A stretch of 64,000 bases of DNA from Tigriopus japonicus (GCA_010645155.1 CM021312.1:6787698-6851697); one strand, 5' to 3'; positions 34,501 to 45,804 are shown, numbered from the stretch's first letter. Made by a program: numbers and translations. Notes: generated from the sequence alone by a model not told the origin.

Positions 34501-37500
34501 ATAGATCTCCTCATGCATCAGTCTTGGACCTCAAACATCAATGAGGGATTCATAAAGGTCTTTTCAGTTGAACCATGATGTATCGTACTTGAGAGCATGT
34601 CGAGATTTCACGTTCAATTTGCAATTCGTTTTCCATTGTTTCGACTTCGAACCATTGTACTCGTAGTTTCATTTTGAAATCTCCCCATTGAGGTTTAAGA
34701 TACTTAAATTATGTTTGTCATTAGCCTCTCTATTTTCAAATCACTTCGTTCATTTGTAAATGGTGAGCTGTTATCACTAGGAAAACCAGATGGTGCAATT
34801 CACAACTGAACTCCTTAAAGTACAATGCAGAGAGATCCATTTAAAACGGGTCTGGCTTTCAGATGCCCCAAGAAATCTACTTCTTGTCCATGGAAAAATA
34901 TCGTCCCATGTTATTTGGCATTCCTTTAATCGTTCCGTGTAACGAGACCACCACCTTACAAGATCTCTATAAATCCGTTTGGATGCAAGTTTCGCGTCTG
35001 GTCTCACCATTGCCTCCCAGGGACTCCTCCACCAACCATGCAACCGACTGGTAACAATTGAAAGAAACCATTATCAAAAATTACGAGGATTATTCATTCA
35101 TTTCACGATTTTCTTACAGTGATGATAGCCTTCGTTACGAGTATCCTTTCAACCTGAAAACCGTCACCAAAGATGGCTCGTGGTGCTCGCAGTGCTCTTG
35201 GCATCTCTATTGTCGTGGTTGTTCCCTACCATGCTCAGCCGAACCATTCCAATTTGCCTCGTCATATCTGGCCATCGATTGGGACCAGACCGCCTTACAT
35301 CTGCGTTATTTGTCAGCTCAAGAAAAGGTGAGCATACCAAGGATTCTTCCAAGTTCTAATAATTTGACTCTAATCATATGTGTTTTGGTTCCAGTCATTC
35401 AAAGAGGATGCAAGTGTGGGTGAATCTTTGAGAGCCGCCACCGAGTCCATCACTCTGAAAAAGTGCCTAGAAGCTTTCACCCGTGAAGAGGAATTGGGCG
35501 AGGATGAAAAGTACTATTGCTCTCCGTGCAAGACCCATCAACTCGCCATTAAGAAATTCCAATTGTGGCGACTACCTCCGATATTAGTAAGCTTTATACC
35601 TTGTTTTCTTACACAAAATTCAGACTTTCGCATTGTTTCGAATTGGAGCATGAGGAAAAAATGTAGAATTGTTGAGTGATGGCATTTGAATTACATGAGC
35701 GATATGATATGAACTGTGAAAAATGATCACCATCTATTTGAGTTGGAAGAAGACAAATTATAGGCATGCTTCAATGAGAGTTCTTATGCAACGTTAGGCA
35801 GTATTTTTTGGTCTGTTTCATATCATAATTTCACAAATACAGTCAAAGTTCATTTAAGATTGTAAAAGTGTACTCAATTTAACTTTTGCTGATTGAAATT
35901 GACATCCATCTGATGACATTCCTTCAAATATGGATAGTGAAGATGCCAACGGAAAAACTCCTACCAATACTAGGGTATACTAGAGCGCTATAATAAAAGA
36001 GTACGCGCANNNNNNNNNNNNNNNNNNNNNNNNNNNNNNNNNNNNNNNNNNNNNNNNNNNNNNNNNNNNNNNNNNNNNNNNNNNNNNNNNNNNNNNNNNN
36101 NNNNNNNNNNNNNNNNNNNNNNNNNNNNNNNNNNNNNNNNNNNNNNNNNNNNNNNNNNNNNNNNNNNNNNNNNNNNNNNNNNNNNNNNNNNNNNNNNNNN
36201 NNNNTGCGCGTACTCTTTTATTATAGCGCTCTAGGGTATACATAATTTTGACGGTACCTTGAACGAGCTTTTTCGTAATCTAGTATTTAGTAATATTGTG
36301 TCAAGATGTTTTGTCGACTGTTCTCTCAGCCAAAATCAACCAAATGTCCTTGTTTACAGATTGTTCACTTCAAACGGTTCCACTTTGTGAATGGTCGGTG
36401 GATCAAATCGCACAAGATCGTGGACTTTCCCATCAAAGATTTCGATCCCACGCCGTTTTTAGCCGCTGTCCCAGGAACCACCGTTCAACGCTATCGAGCT
36501 CTTCGCTCTGGGGCCAAACCCTTAGCTCACGGAACCATTGCTGAAATGAGTGAGCCCAACTCTTTAGAAGCCCTAGATGAACCGCTCCATGAGATCAATA
36601 TCCCCAACGATGACGACGAAGAGGAAGAAGAAGAGGACGTTTTTGACCCTAAAAATCATGTAAATCATCATAATCCTCCCCCGATGTGCAATGGTGTGGA
36701 CACAGGTTCGAAACCACTTAACAAGGCTGTGGTATCATCCCACCATCAAATGAATGGCGAGGATCCGGTTGCTCGACGAAAACGAATGGAATCCACGTCG
36801 TTGCTCACTCATACCATTAAGGATGACCAATTAGAAGATTTCCATCAGCACAAATTGGTCGAGGGACACAATCCACTGGAAATCAACTATAATCTGTATT
36901 CCATGGTGGTAAGTTCAGCAAGAATGGATTAGTTTTTAATTAAATCTTTTTAGAAGTATTACTTGAGATTTTTGCTGCTCTTTTTTTGTTTGTTTCGATC
37001 CTTTTGCACATTTAAACTTGACCAAAAAAATAATTGCTATCAAGGCCGTCAGAATAGCCGTGCGTACTAGCGTTTCGGTGGGGTAAGTGCGTCCCCAAAC
37101 GGCGTAGGTTCGTATCCTGTTGGGGATCGAATTGAAGTTGTCGGGAAAAATCCTTTATACGGGAGGCGTGGCATCGTGGTTCACGCAGTTTTCTATAGTG
37201 AGAAAGGTCCCAGGTTCGATTCACCTCCCCGACTTTTCTCAAGAAAACTTTAATACGCTAATTCACACCCACAAACGGAGAACCATTCTGATACCTGACT
37301 TGAAATTGCCTATCGGAACAATTTGGACGATGTGATGGCTGGCTTCGCTGGCAGGGCGTGGCTCAACCCTCCGGCCCTAGCACCAACCAAATGACCACCC
37401 AAATCACAATACATTAGTCTTAAATAATGATTTATTTTCCACTAATATTAACATATTTTTTTTCTCAAAACGTTTTTTAAGTATCTTAAGTTATGCCGAA

Positions 37501-38038
37501 AAAGTTTCTTCCATTCTTAAGTGTCAAATAATCTAGGTATTCAATGATCTTTATTAGATGCTCAAATTTTGAGCTTACCATTGATCAAAAAATGATCGTT
37601 TCCGACAAATATCAACGTTTTCTTTGAACTTTATTTTAGTCTCACTCGGGTGTGTTGGCTGGAGGTCATTACGTGTCTTATGGAAAGCACAATGATGCCA
37701 AATGGTACTTGCAAAATGATAGCGCTTGCAAGGTAAGTTCATTTCAAGTCATTGGTCCACTTTTCATAATGTTCATCGAGCCAGGGAATGGGAATGTCGT
37801 CATTCGTTCAGAGAGACCTCTCGATATCGTGTCTTCATTTTCTATCTCGTCTTGAATTTCACAGCCTATCAACGAGGACCAAATGGACAAATCGACGGCC
37901 TACTTGCTCTTCTACGAGCGAGAAGGTCTCTGCAAAGAGGCGTATCTACCCAATATCGAGGGCAAGAGTTTGCCGGATACTCGAGATCTCGACGAGGAAC
38001 TCGAGACGGATTTCAAGAAGAATTGTTCGATTATGTAA
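28528..38038 (+). CDS. USP32: Ubiquitin carboxyl-terminal hydrolase 32
   Basis: A membrane-associated deubiquitinase. Exons: 28528-28585, 29932-30291, 30361-30485, 30559-32944, 33010-33161, 33233-33377, 33521-33591, 34127-34405, 34863-35050, 35120-35327, 35395-35586, 36360-36908, 37640-37732, 37865-38038. All are GT-AG and in phase, giving 1659 aa (human 1604). The start MGGKES fits an N-myristoylation signal. EF-hand loops lie at about residues 285-296 (DENLDGHIDFKE) and 321-332 (DTDRDGVLNETE), then a DUSP-like block (KGWLEREE). The Cys box GLTNLGNTCYMNTALQC puts the nucleophile at about Cys795. Paired-cysteine blocks (CSQC...CRGC, CSPC) lie in the catalytic domain, the His box GGHYVSYG at about His1581. 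The C terminus CSIM is a CAAX prenylation box, as human CVLQ is. Exon 2 has a Ser/Gly-rich insert; the acidic linker in exon 12 is disordered. Intron 11 holds a MITE with an N run, intron 12 tRNA-like repeats. Confidence 0.96.
35981..36233. mobile_element. hAT-like MITE in USP32 intron 11, interior unassembled
   Basis: The 29-bp ends (35981-36009 and 36205-36233) are perfect reverse complements, starting TAGAGCGCTATAATAAAAG. GGGTATAC flanks both sides (35973-35980, 36234-36241). The 195 N in between directly abut both arms; a palindromic interior would explain the assembly failure. The ends match the 36-bp palindrome at 25978. Confidence 0.9.
37050..37360 (+). repeat. Two tRNA-like sequences in tandem (SINE-like) in USP32 intron 12
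   Basis: The first (about 37050-37135) has a B-box-like GGTTCGTATCC at 37107-37117 and a terminal hairpin TCCCCAA...TTGGGGA. The second (37161-37233) has an A-box-like TGGCATCGTGG at 37169-37179, a T-arm-like GGTTCGATTC at 37213-37222 and a GGGAGG/CCTCCC acceptor-like pairing. Neither folds as a clean tRNA. The first is related to the sequence at 49250-49385. Confidence 0.55.
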
Positions 38039-38614
38039 TTCGCCAGCCTCATGGCCCTGGAAACCTCCTGATATGTACGACATGAGAAGCAACAACAGCG
38101 ATCAAATGTCTCTGGCATTCTTGTCAGAGTGTCTGGTGAGAAGAACGCCAACATTTGTTGGAAGAGCCAACCTTAGAAATGATTCATTCAACGCAAACGG
38201 GCATTAGAATTGAATAATTGGTCTATTCATTTTCAAACAACCTTCAATCTTTATGGAGCAGATAGTAACTTTATTATGGTTATTTGCTGCTAGTCGGAAT
38301 ACCATACTACCCTCCCAATATTTAAAAAAAGGCATATGTGCAAAAACAAAAAGAGAACACCTTACAAACTGTCAATAGGAACATAATCGAACTTGAGCTA
38401 CTTCACTATTTATCCTCCGCCGTACCTTCATTGTCATATCACATACCGAATTCATTTGTCATTCAAAAAATTCCTAGGATTAAATACAAAATCGTTACCA
38501 CAAGAACTCAATATTCATTTGATTTTCTGAAAGAATGCTCTATTTCGGGTACCAAAAGAAGACTTTGTTGCATGATATCATCACTGAGAGTAAGAATTGG
38601 AAAGCATTTCTCTG
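38039..38614. other. Convergent 3' UTRs of USP32 and SLC25A39/40
   Basis: Both transcripts end here. AATAAA on the minus strand at 38270-38275 would serve the carrier gene, giving a 3' UTR of about 340 bp. No canonical hexamer is seen for USP32. No further gene is visible. Confidence 0.45.
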
Positions 38615-39750
38615 TCACTGTAATGTTTGGACTTTAAGTTCGTTATGATGAGCAAAGAATCGCTTACAGTATTCATAGCTGGATATCATAATGGCGCACG
38701 CCGGCGCAACTTTCAAGACGCGGGGCGCAAGTCCGGTAAATAATCCACGCGCGCCCTGCTGACTCACAATCTCTCTCGCAGTGGCCAATGACGATTGGGG
38801 CACTCGCTTTTGCGCACTCCCGGTCAGCTCATACTCTCCCATTTCTAACTGATGGCGCGTCTTAATAACATCCATGGGCAGAGTGAGCGCGCTCGCAATT
38901 GAACCGGCCAGCGCACCAGAGATGAATGCGGCGCCAAATGCTTGATCCCGACTAATCAGATGGCCTCGAATGAATTCATAGAAGGGCCAATACAAGGCCG
39001 AAAAGGGCACATCCCGATACAAAGTGGCGCCATAGCCCTTCCATAGTCCTCTGGGCCCTTCAGTGCGCACTGTACTCACAATAGCCTCTTTGATTTGCCA
39101 CAACGCCATTCGGCGTGATTGCATTTTGGTGCGGATCAGCTCTAATGGGCTGACCACTGTGACAGCGAAGACGCGCGCTATGGCGCCTGAGCTTAAAGGC
39201 ACAGTAGTTTCAGGGTCCAGCGCAGGCGCGTGCGCTAAAAACGCCAATTTGATACGCTCATATGTAGTGAAATAGATGACGGTGGTTGGCACAGCAGAGA
39301 TGAGCGTGGGGCTTAGGCCACTCCACAAAGAAGAGACGCCTTCGACGCGCCCAATTTTTATCAGAGCATCCAATGTGCCCGTGAAATATTTGGGTCGATT
39401 GTACCATCGACAATTGCAGATCTCTTCGCGGGTGTGGAGGGCAGTTGGTGGGGGTGCATCCCCATTGACTCGGGCATAGAGATGGTCAGTAATGCCATTA
39501 CTATACAGGAAACACTTTCGATTGAGCGCCATATCCTGAGCCTAAAAATCATTAGGAAGTAAGAACGTGTATTAAGGTACATAAGAAGAAATCGTATCAC
39601 CTGCAAACGAATCTTGACCACATCTAAAGGCGTCATGAAGAGTGAGACTAACAAGGCACCCGTACAAGAGGACATCATTTGTTGGGCGGGAGTAACCTTG
39701 AGAGCCTCCTTGATTTGAGCCTCGGGTGGGTCACTCACGGTGGAAGTCAT
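38615..39750 (-). CDS. SLC25A40: Mitochondrial carrier, SLC25A39/SLC25A40 (glutathione carrier) type
   Basis: An inner-membrane carrier of the family that imports glutathione into the matrix. Exons 39750-39601 and 39541-38615 (phase 0, GT-AG); 358 aa, human SLC25A40 338. Three carrier signatures mark three repeats: PLDVVKIRLQ, SPLELIRTKMQ and LPMDVIKTRHQ. The first matrix loop holds three cysteines (RKCF and CNC) in the region where SLC25A39 senses iron-sulfur clusters. KCFLYSNGITDHL and LWSGLSPTLISAVPTTVIYF match this subgroup. The frame stays open upstream to another ATG at 39834, but that would overlap PET117's last exon, so I chose the ATG at 39750. It lies 43 bp past the PET117 stop, with a splice-acceptor-like CCTCAG about 28 bp before the ATG. 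It could equally be named SLC25A39. Confidence 0.92.
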
Positions 39751-39793
39751 GCTGACACTACTTTTACTTCTTTGACTACTGAGGAATCGGTCC

Positions 39794-40605
39794 TTATTTT
39801 TTGTTGGGGGTGATGGTCTCAGATCCAGGATCATTGGGCGAAGATTCTTCCTTCAAAAGACGTTCAAACGTGTTTTGTTGGGCTAAGCGATTGATATTTT
39901 GCGTGTGCTTCATGTTCCGGCGTTCCAAATCGCGGATAATGCCTTGATGCAAGGCCTCGCGATCACGCTCCTAATAACCAGAAAAAAAGACAAGAGATTG
40001 AACCAGGGTATCAAAGACATTTACCAAGTTTCTCCGTTGATTGAGACTGAGAAGTGATATAGCTATTATGAAGTTAGCGAATGAATGGAAAATCATTGAT
40101 TCAAACTTCCACGGTAAGATCAAAGAATCGAAGCCATAGTGGTTAAAATAAAACGATATCTTGTCTTAAACCGCAAACCGGTGTATTGTTGTGTTTTAGT
40201 AATTGCTAGGTTGGTTGGTGGTCCGAAATCCGGTAGTTGAGATAGTTTTGGCTTCGTGAGCCTAACAGTAAAAGAAAGTACTTTCGATAGTTGCCGAGCC
40301 TCGTCTTGTACAAAGTTTTTTTTTAAACGTTCCAACATTTTTACCAACACAGAACCGACATTTCAGGAGATCGAATTTCGAGAGTTTCGGATTGGCTTGC
40401 ATTTCCTAGCTCAAGAGACACCGGATGCCTGTCAAATAGGGGAAAGCCAAAGAAGAAGGACTAGGTGGAGGAGGAGGAATCCAATGAGTTGGTTATTAAG
40501 GGGTTGTTTGTTAAGCGTTTTCACCTGTGCCGCATGAATGTAATAAATCCCGCAAGCCGTGCCCAATGTCGTCAAACCCAAAGTGATTTTCGAAGCCAGG
40601 GACAT
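39794..40605 (-). CDS. PET117: PET117 homolog, cytochrome c oxidase assembly factor
   Basis: A small mitochondrial protein needed to assemble respiratory complex IV. Exons 40605-40525 and 39970-39794, phase 0, GT-AG; 85 aa, human 81. Exon 1 encodes MSLASKITLGLTTLGTACGI plus YYIHAAQ, a hydrophobic N-terminal segment as in the family. Exon 2 starts ERDREALHQGIIRDLERRN, matching the conserved block that reads RDGVIRDIERQ in human. The rest is charged and coiled-coil-like, ending PNKK. An out-of-frame ATG lies just upstream of the chosen start. SLC25A39/40 follows in the same orientation 43 bp downstream. Confidence 0.85.
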
Positions 40606-43404
40606 GCTCCCATGGGATGGATCTTTCTGGCTAGCAATCTACTGTATGTAAGTTCCTTTGAAGTAAAGCACACACACCGTTGCCTGTTACGAAACCCATG
40701 CTTTTGTTGATAAATACACATGCGACACCAGTGTGACCATAATTTTGGATTCGGGACCTGCCATTTGACAAAAGAGATTTTCACGACAGATTTTAAGATT
40801 TTGACGAAAGATATTTTCAAGATAGAAAACTGAATACCAAAGAACAAGGATCCAATTTCGAGTCTAACTATGGGATAAATGCTTTACTTATCCATGACAA
40901 TGATCAAAGAGGCGAAAGAAACTATTATTCTTGAAGTGAAACGAAGGCTTCCTTTGAAGTCTGTTACCTTAATTTTCAGTAAGAAGTGTTACGAATCTAA
41001 TGTTCTTAGAAAACTTGATCCAATCAAAGAAAGGTCTCTTTGATCCACGGCACTAAAGTGCCTAAACATCAAAAAGTGACACACCTTAAAAAACGCACGA
41101 GCTCAAGACATAAGCCTAACACGGTTCAAAACAATTATTTGCAAAAAAATAGTCGCGGTCGTAGTTATTGGCCTGACCACTCATCTTAAATTTCGCACAT
41201 ATTTGGCCGCTGAACGGTTGGCAACTGTTAACACGTTTTTCAAGGCATCCTTTTCAAGCATTTAAAAAATCGAGAAGTGCCACGAATTCCAAAACGATAT
41301 CAGTGTCTCTAGGTCATGGTATTTATTTCAGCACTTGCGCTAGCTCGTTTCTACCAATCTACAAGAGTTCATTGATATATTATGAGGATCTAAAAATTAT
41401 TTTGAGAAGCTTTACTTTTAAACCAAGTTATGTGGATTTTTGAGGCCTCAAAATGTTTCCAAACGTTGAAATACAATCTCGATTAGGATCTCCATTATTT
41501 GCTTCAGTCGTCGGTTTGGGAAAACGCAAGTTGCATTTGGTATTTGAAGAAGTCAAACCATGCCAACCCAAAGTGCACCACGAACGATGGGCATCCATCT
41601 GTGTATCACCAGCATCACCAGCCTCATGAATTGGTTGTACCGGCCAAAAGCACCCAAACTTTTTCAAGCCATGTCAATGTGGAGTTGGTCGAACCAGTCC
41701 ATGAGTTGCACTTGTCACCTTCTTCGCAGTTGGAGCCACTTTTGCAACGCCAATCCTTGTCGATGTCTAGTGTACGTCATCAAACTGAGACTTTCATTAA
41801 GCTTTATATATTTAGATTAAGGCGGCAAAAAAAACTTTTTAGCAATAAATTTTGCAATAGTATAGGAAAAATGACATACTTTCGAATTATAAGGCAACTT
41901 GTTCCTTGGAACCAATGACCAAATGTTGATGTTTCTTATAAGAGGAAAGGGGTTCTATCTCTGAAAAGTATCGAGCAAATTTGGACCGAATAATTCAAAG
42001 GGATCAAACGTATCGGTCAGTCTGAAGTGATACATTTAAAACCAATAAAGTCATGGCTCTGCAACATTACGAAAAATTCTTACCTTTACCAAAAGCAAAC
42101 AGAAAACGAGTCTAAGAAAGAAAAAGTGACATAACAAGAAACCTACTTCTTAATGTACAATCTCTTCTCCTAGAAACGCTAAGGAACAGAGACTAGTTCG
42201 AACAATGAAATTTTCTCTTATTTATCGGGTTCCTTCATCGTTTAATTAGTCGCCTCTGGTCTTTGCCGGGAATATGTAGGAGCTGATTCTCTCTTGACAT
42301 TTCAAGGCAGAATCAGACAAATTTTCTTTATAAGTGTCAATCAACCCACTGTTCAAGGCCATCGGTCAATATTGGCCAATGGTCTTTCATTGATGAAACA
42401 AAGCTCAAATAAATGCTAATTGTATGCATTTTTATTTGTATCTTTATTTATTTACGGAGAATACCAATTGGCAAAAAACAAGCAAAAAACTCCCCCCTTC
42501 ACCACCCAACCTCCTTCTGAATAGCTCGCTAAAAATGCCAGGGCCTCATCAAGGACGTGGTCCTCTCACAAGTCTGGCTGAGAAAGAGAACAGAAGCTAA
42601 GCAAAGAGAGAAGGCCACTCACTCGCTCATTCTCCGACTGGACCATGGACTGACGGACTCTGCCTTCTTTCAAACCTGAAGAAGAGGCGTACGTACGTCG
42701 TTCGTCCATTGATTGTCGTCGCTCTGCTCTTGTGGAACACAGCTCGCACTAACACATACACGAGAAGAAGAAGAGGAGGAGGAGGATAGAAATTCCATAA
42801 GAGCCTTCAAGGCCGCCGCCAGTTAGTCGGACAGACAGACACGCACAGTCAGTCAGGCAGTCAGCCAATCAGTTCACATCCCCTCCATCTGTGACATCCA
42901 GGAGAGGATCAACCCGCGCCATTGGATCCATCCTCATTTTTGTTCACCACGAATCCCTTCATCCCGATTGATCGACGACGTCCATCATGACTCAAGCTTG
43001 AGACACCTCGTCTCCAATCATGCTCGGGTGGGGGGTTATTCAATCGCTAAAGATAAGCGGCGTCAGATTGCCAGGTGTTCAAAGATTCCGAGCTCATACA
43101 TAGTTCATCCATTATCAACAAGAATCTCATGACGCGGCGGCCTCGTCACTTCAAGTATCGACTCCTCAAGGATTGAGCCTAGGGCCTCAATCCAGCCAGC
43201 CAGCCATTAAGATAGGCCTAGCACCCCGAAGTGGGTCCGGGCATTGTGCCAGCTCCGCCTCTTCTCACCATTTCGCGTCGTCGAAGGGCGGTGGACCCGC
43301 GAGTGGTCCCACCGCCACCGCCCACCACCCCGGGATCCATCTCACCCTCGTCCCATCTCAGTAAAGCCACCACGGTCAATACTAAGGTGTTGACGGGCGT
43401 GCCT
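40606..43404. other. Divergent spacer between PET117 and OSBP, including presumed OSBP 5' UTR
   Basis: About 41503-41770 holds an exon-like open frame bounded by an AG and a GTACGT, His/Ser/Leu-rich (HQHHQPHELVVPAKSTQTFS), without a recognisable domain; it is probably not a gene. A LINE relic lies at about 42290-42410. From about 42600 the sequence is CAGA/CAGT-rich and UTR-like, up to an in-frame stop at 43219-43221 before the OSBP start. Confidence 0.45.
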
Positions 43405-45804
43405 ATGGGCACGCCCATGGACGGAGAGAGCCCGGGGAGCCCCTCGGAGACGCGAGGTTGGCTGTACAAGTGGACCAACTACTTAAAGGGCTATCAAAAG
43501 CGATGGTTCGTGTTGGTCAACGGCACGCTTCATTACTATCACAGTCAAAGCGAAGTTCAACACATGTGTCGAGGATCGTTGCCGTTGCGCGGAGCGACCA
43601 TTCAAACGGCCGGGGATGGTGTCAACTTCATGGTGTCCAATGGGTCTGGCGTTAAGACCTTTCATTTGCGGGCGGCATCCCTGGATGAACGGCAGAGATG
43701 GACCCGGGCCATGGAATTGGCTAAAACCAGCATGAATCAAGGGCGCAAAGATTCGAGCTCGCAAATGGGCGACACCGATCCGGAAGATAACGGTGAGCGG
43801 GAACAGGAAATCGACAAGCAAGAATTGCAAAAAGCCATCCACCAGTTGAACGCCAAACTCAAAGAGGTGGAGACATGCTCGTCTTTGGTCGAAAAACACG
43901 AGTTGAACCTTCATTCCACGTTGAATGACTTGATGGCGACACTGGAGAAGGATTCTCGCCTGGCCTTTGGAGGCGAACGCGATGAAGCGTGGGTCGAGAA
44001 GGCCAAGGCTTGTCAGGAGCGGGCTAGCTTGCTCAAGATCACGGCTCAGACAATGACGAAGGCCTCGAGTGAATTCCACGACCTGTGTCAGAATCGGTGG
44101 CGCCGTTGGCACCACGTGTTCGTGAAAGAAAGGGAGCAGCGTCTTCACCTGGAGCGCATGGTGGAACAATTGGCCGAGCAACTCGTTCATTTTGAAGCGT
44201 CGGCCAATAAATCTCGCGCCGAAACTGCGGCTGTAGCGGCAGCTAGCCACAATCAAGCCCTGGTCACCAGTACTCGCTCGGCCACGTCCAATTCGGGCAC
44301 GGATGACGAATTCGAAGATGCTATGGAAAACCCTAATTTGTATGACGTTCTTACGGTGACGGCCCCGCCTCGCTATGTCTCCACTCAGGATTTGAATACC
44401 TCCAAATCAGACACATCCGGTGGCTCGAAAGATGAAGACGAAGAAAGAAGTTCTATTGATGAGGGCGAACAAGTGAAACACGAGATCCACGTGATCCGAA
44501 AGAAAGTGTCCAAAGACGAGAAACGTCTATTAGCCTCGGGATCGCAAACGTCCTCCGAGCAGACCTCACCTCCTTCCACCCCGGCAAAACCCAAGTCGTG
44601 TCGGCAACGAAGAACGCGAATCCCGGATAAGCCGGACAAGCCTATTAGTTTGTGGAATATTGTCAAGAATTGCATCGGCAAGGATCTCACCAAGATTCCC
44701 GTTCCCGTCAACTTTTCCGAGCCTTTGTCCATGATCCAGCGTCTCACGGAAGACTTTGAATACAGTGCCATATTGGACCGTGCCGCCTCGGCCTCTGACT
44801 CGTGTGAACAGTTGGCTTACGTGGCGGCCTTTACCGTGTCCTCTTACAGTACCACGGCCATCCGCGTAGGCAAGCCGTTTAACCCTTTGTTGGGCGAGAC
44901 CTTTGAATACGACCGTGAAGACCTGGGCTTTCGATGTGTCAGCGAGCAGGTCTCTCATCACCCGCCCATAGTGGCCCAATTTTGCGAGAGCTCCACGGGC
45001 CTTTGGCGATGCTGGCAAGAGTTCTCGATGCGGTCCAAATTCAAAGGAAAGTACTTGGAGGTCGAACCGTTGGGCATCTCCCATTTGGTGTTTGAGAACT
45101 CCGGCAATCATTACACTTGGCGCAAGGTCAAGACCGTGGTGCACAACATTGTGATTGGAAAGCTGTGGGTGGATCAACATGGCGAGATGTCAGTGATCAA
45201 CCACACCAACGGCGACAAGTGTCATATGAAATTCGAACCCTACTCCTACTTTGGTGGGACCCCTAAAAAAGTCACTGGGACTGTGGTCACCGCGGATGAT
45301 CGAGTAGAATGGGTCCTGAATGGAACATGGGACTCTAAACTGGAAGGATCCAAGGTCATCAGTCGGACTGTGGTCAAAGGCAGGACCAGCCTTGAGATCG
45401 GTCCGTCCCACACCCTTTGGAAGGTCAACCCCATTCCCCCTGGAGCAGAGAAATATTACAGTTTCTCGCCGTTTGCCTGTGAACTCAATGAGATGGAAGA
45501 CGGTGTGGCGCCCACGGACTCGCGACTCCGTCCCGATCAACGACTTATGGAGAATGGCCTTTTTGATGAGGCCAACCTTGAAAAGCTTCGACTGGAAGAG
45601 AAACAACGAGGTGTCCGACGTGAACGCGAGGAGAAGGCCGCTCAGGCCGCTCAAAGAGGTGAACCCTTTGAAGGCTACAAACCTTTGTGGTTCAAGAGCG
45701 AAGAGGATGAACTCAATGGGGGCAAAATGACCTTTGTTTACAATGGTGGCTACTGGGAGTCCAAGGAAAAGCAGGATTGGACCGCATGTCCGGACATCTT
45801 CTAA
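43405..45804 (+). CDS. OSBP: Oxysterol-binding protein (OSBP), single coding exon
   Basis: A lipid-transfer protein that exchanges sterol for PI4P at ER-Golgi contacts. From the first in-frame ATG at 43405 it is 799 aa (human 807). An in-frame stop at 43219 closes the frame upstream; between the two only non-ATG starts exist. A PH domain runs from about residue 17 (RGWLYKWTNYLKGYQKRWFV). A coiled-coil region follows, then an FFAT-like VAP-binding motif EFEDAME at 302-308, with Glu where an aromatic is usual at position 3. The sterol-binding domain carries the family fingerprint EQVSHHPP at 514-521. The C terminus EKQDWTACPDIF is nearly the human ending. The coding sequence has no introns, whereas USP32 and COPS3 here have many; an ancient retrocopy or intron loss are both possible. 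The long antisense frames are shadows. Confidence 0.95.
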   Translation: MGTPMDGESPGSPSETRGWLYKWTNYLKGYQKRWFVLVNGTLHYYHSQSEVQHMCRGSLPLRGATIQTAGDGVNFMVSNGSGVKTFHLRAASLDERQRWTRAMELAKTSMNQGRKDSSSQMGDTDPEDNGEREQEIDKQELQKAIHQLNAKLKEVETCSSLVEKHELNLHSTLNDLMATLEKDSRLAFGGERDEAWVEKAKACQERASLLKITAQTMTKASSEFHDLCQNRWRRWHHVFVKEREQRLHLERMVEQLAEQLVHFEASANKSRAETAAVAAASHNQALVTSTRSATSNSGTDDEFEDAMENPNLYDVLTVTAPPRYVSTQDLNTSKSDTSGGSKDEDEERSSIDEGEQVKHEIHVIRKKVSKDEKRLLASGSQTSSEQTSPPSTPAKPKSCRQRRTRIPDKPDKPISLWNIVKNCIGKDLTKIPVPVNFSEPLSMIQRLTEDFEYSAILDRAASASDSCEQLAYVAAFTVSSYSTTAIRVGKPFNPLLGETFEYDREDLGFRCVSEQVSHHPPIVAQFCESSTGLWRCWQEFSMRSKFKGKYLEVEPLGISHLVFENSGNHYTWRKVKTVVHNIVIGKLWVDQHGEMSVINHTNGDKCHMKFEPYSYFGGTPKKVTGTVVTADDRVEWVLNGTWDSKLEGSKVISRTVVKGRTSLEIGPSHTLWKVNPIPPGAEKYYSFSPFACELNEMEDGVAPTDSRLRPDQRLMENGLFDEANLEKLRLEEKQRGVRREREEKAAQAAQRGEPFEGYKPLWFKSEEDELNGGKMTFVYNGGYWESKEKQDWTACPDIF

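Noticed and set aside
39751..39834. Longer N-terminus of SLC25A39/40 from ATG 39834
   Set aside because: It would overlap the last PET117 exon in another frame, and the extra 28 residues have no family match. The ATG at 39750 lies just before the conserved region.
41499..41918. His/Ser-rich ORF between PET117 and OSBP as an exon
   Set aside because: It has splice-like borders, but no start, no domain and no partner exon. It is left as an open frame of unknown meaning.
43231..43404. Extending OSBP to a GTG at 43231
   Set aside because: No in-frame ATG lies between the stop at 43219 and 43405, and the extra Pro-rich residues match nothing in the family. A GTG start is unlikely in an animal gene.
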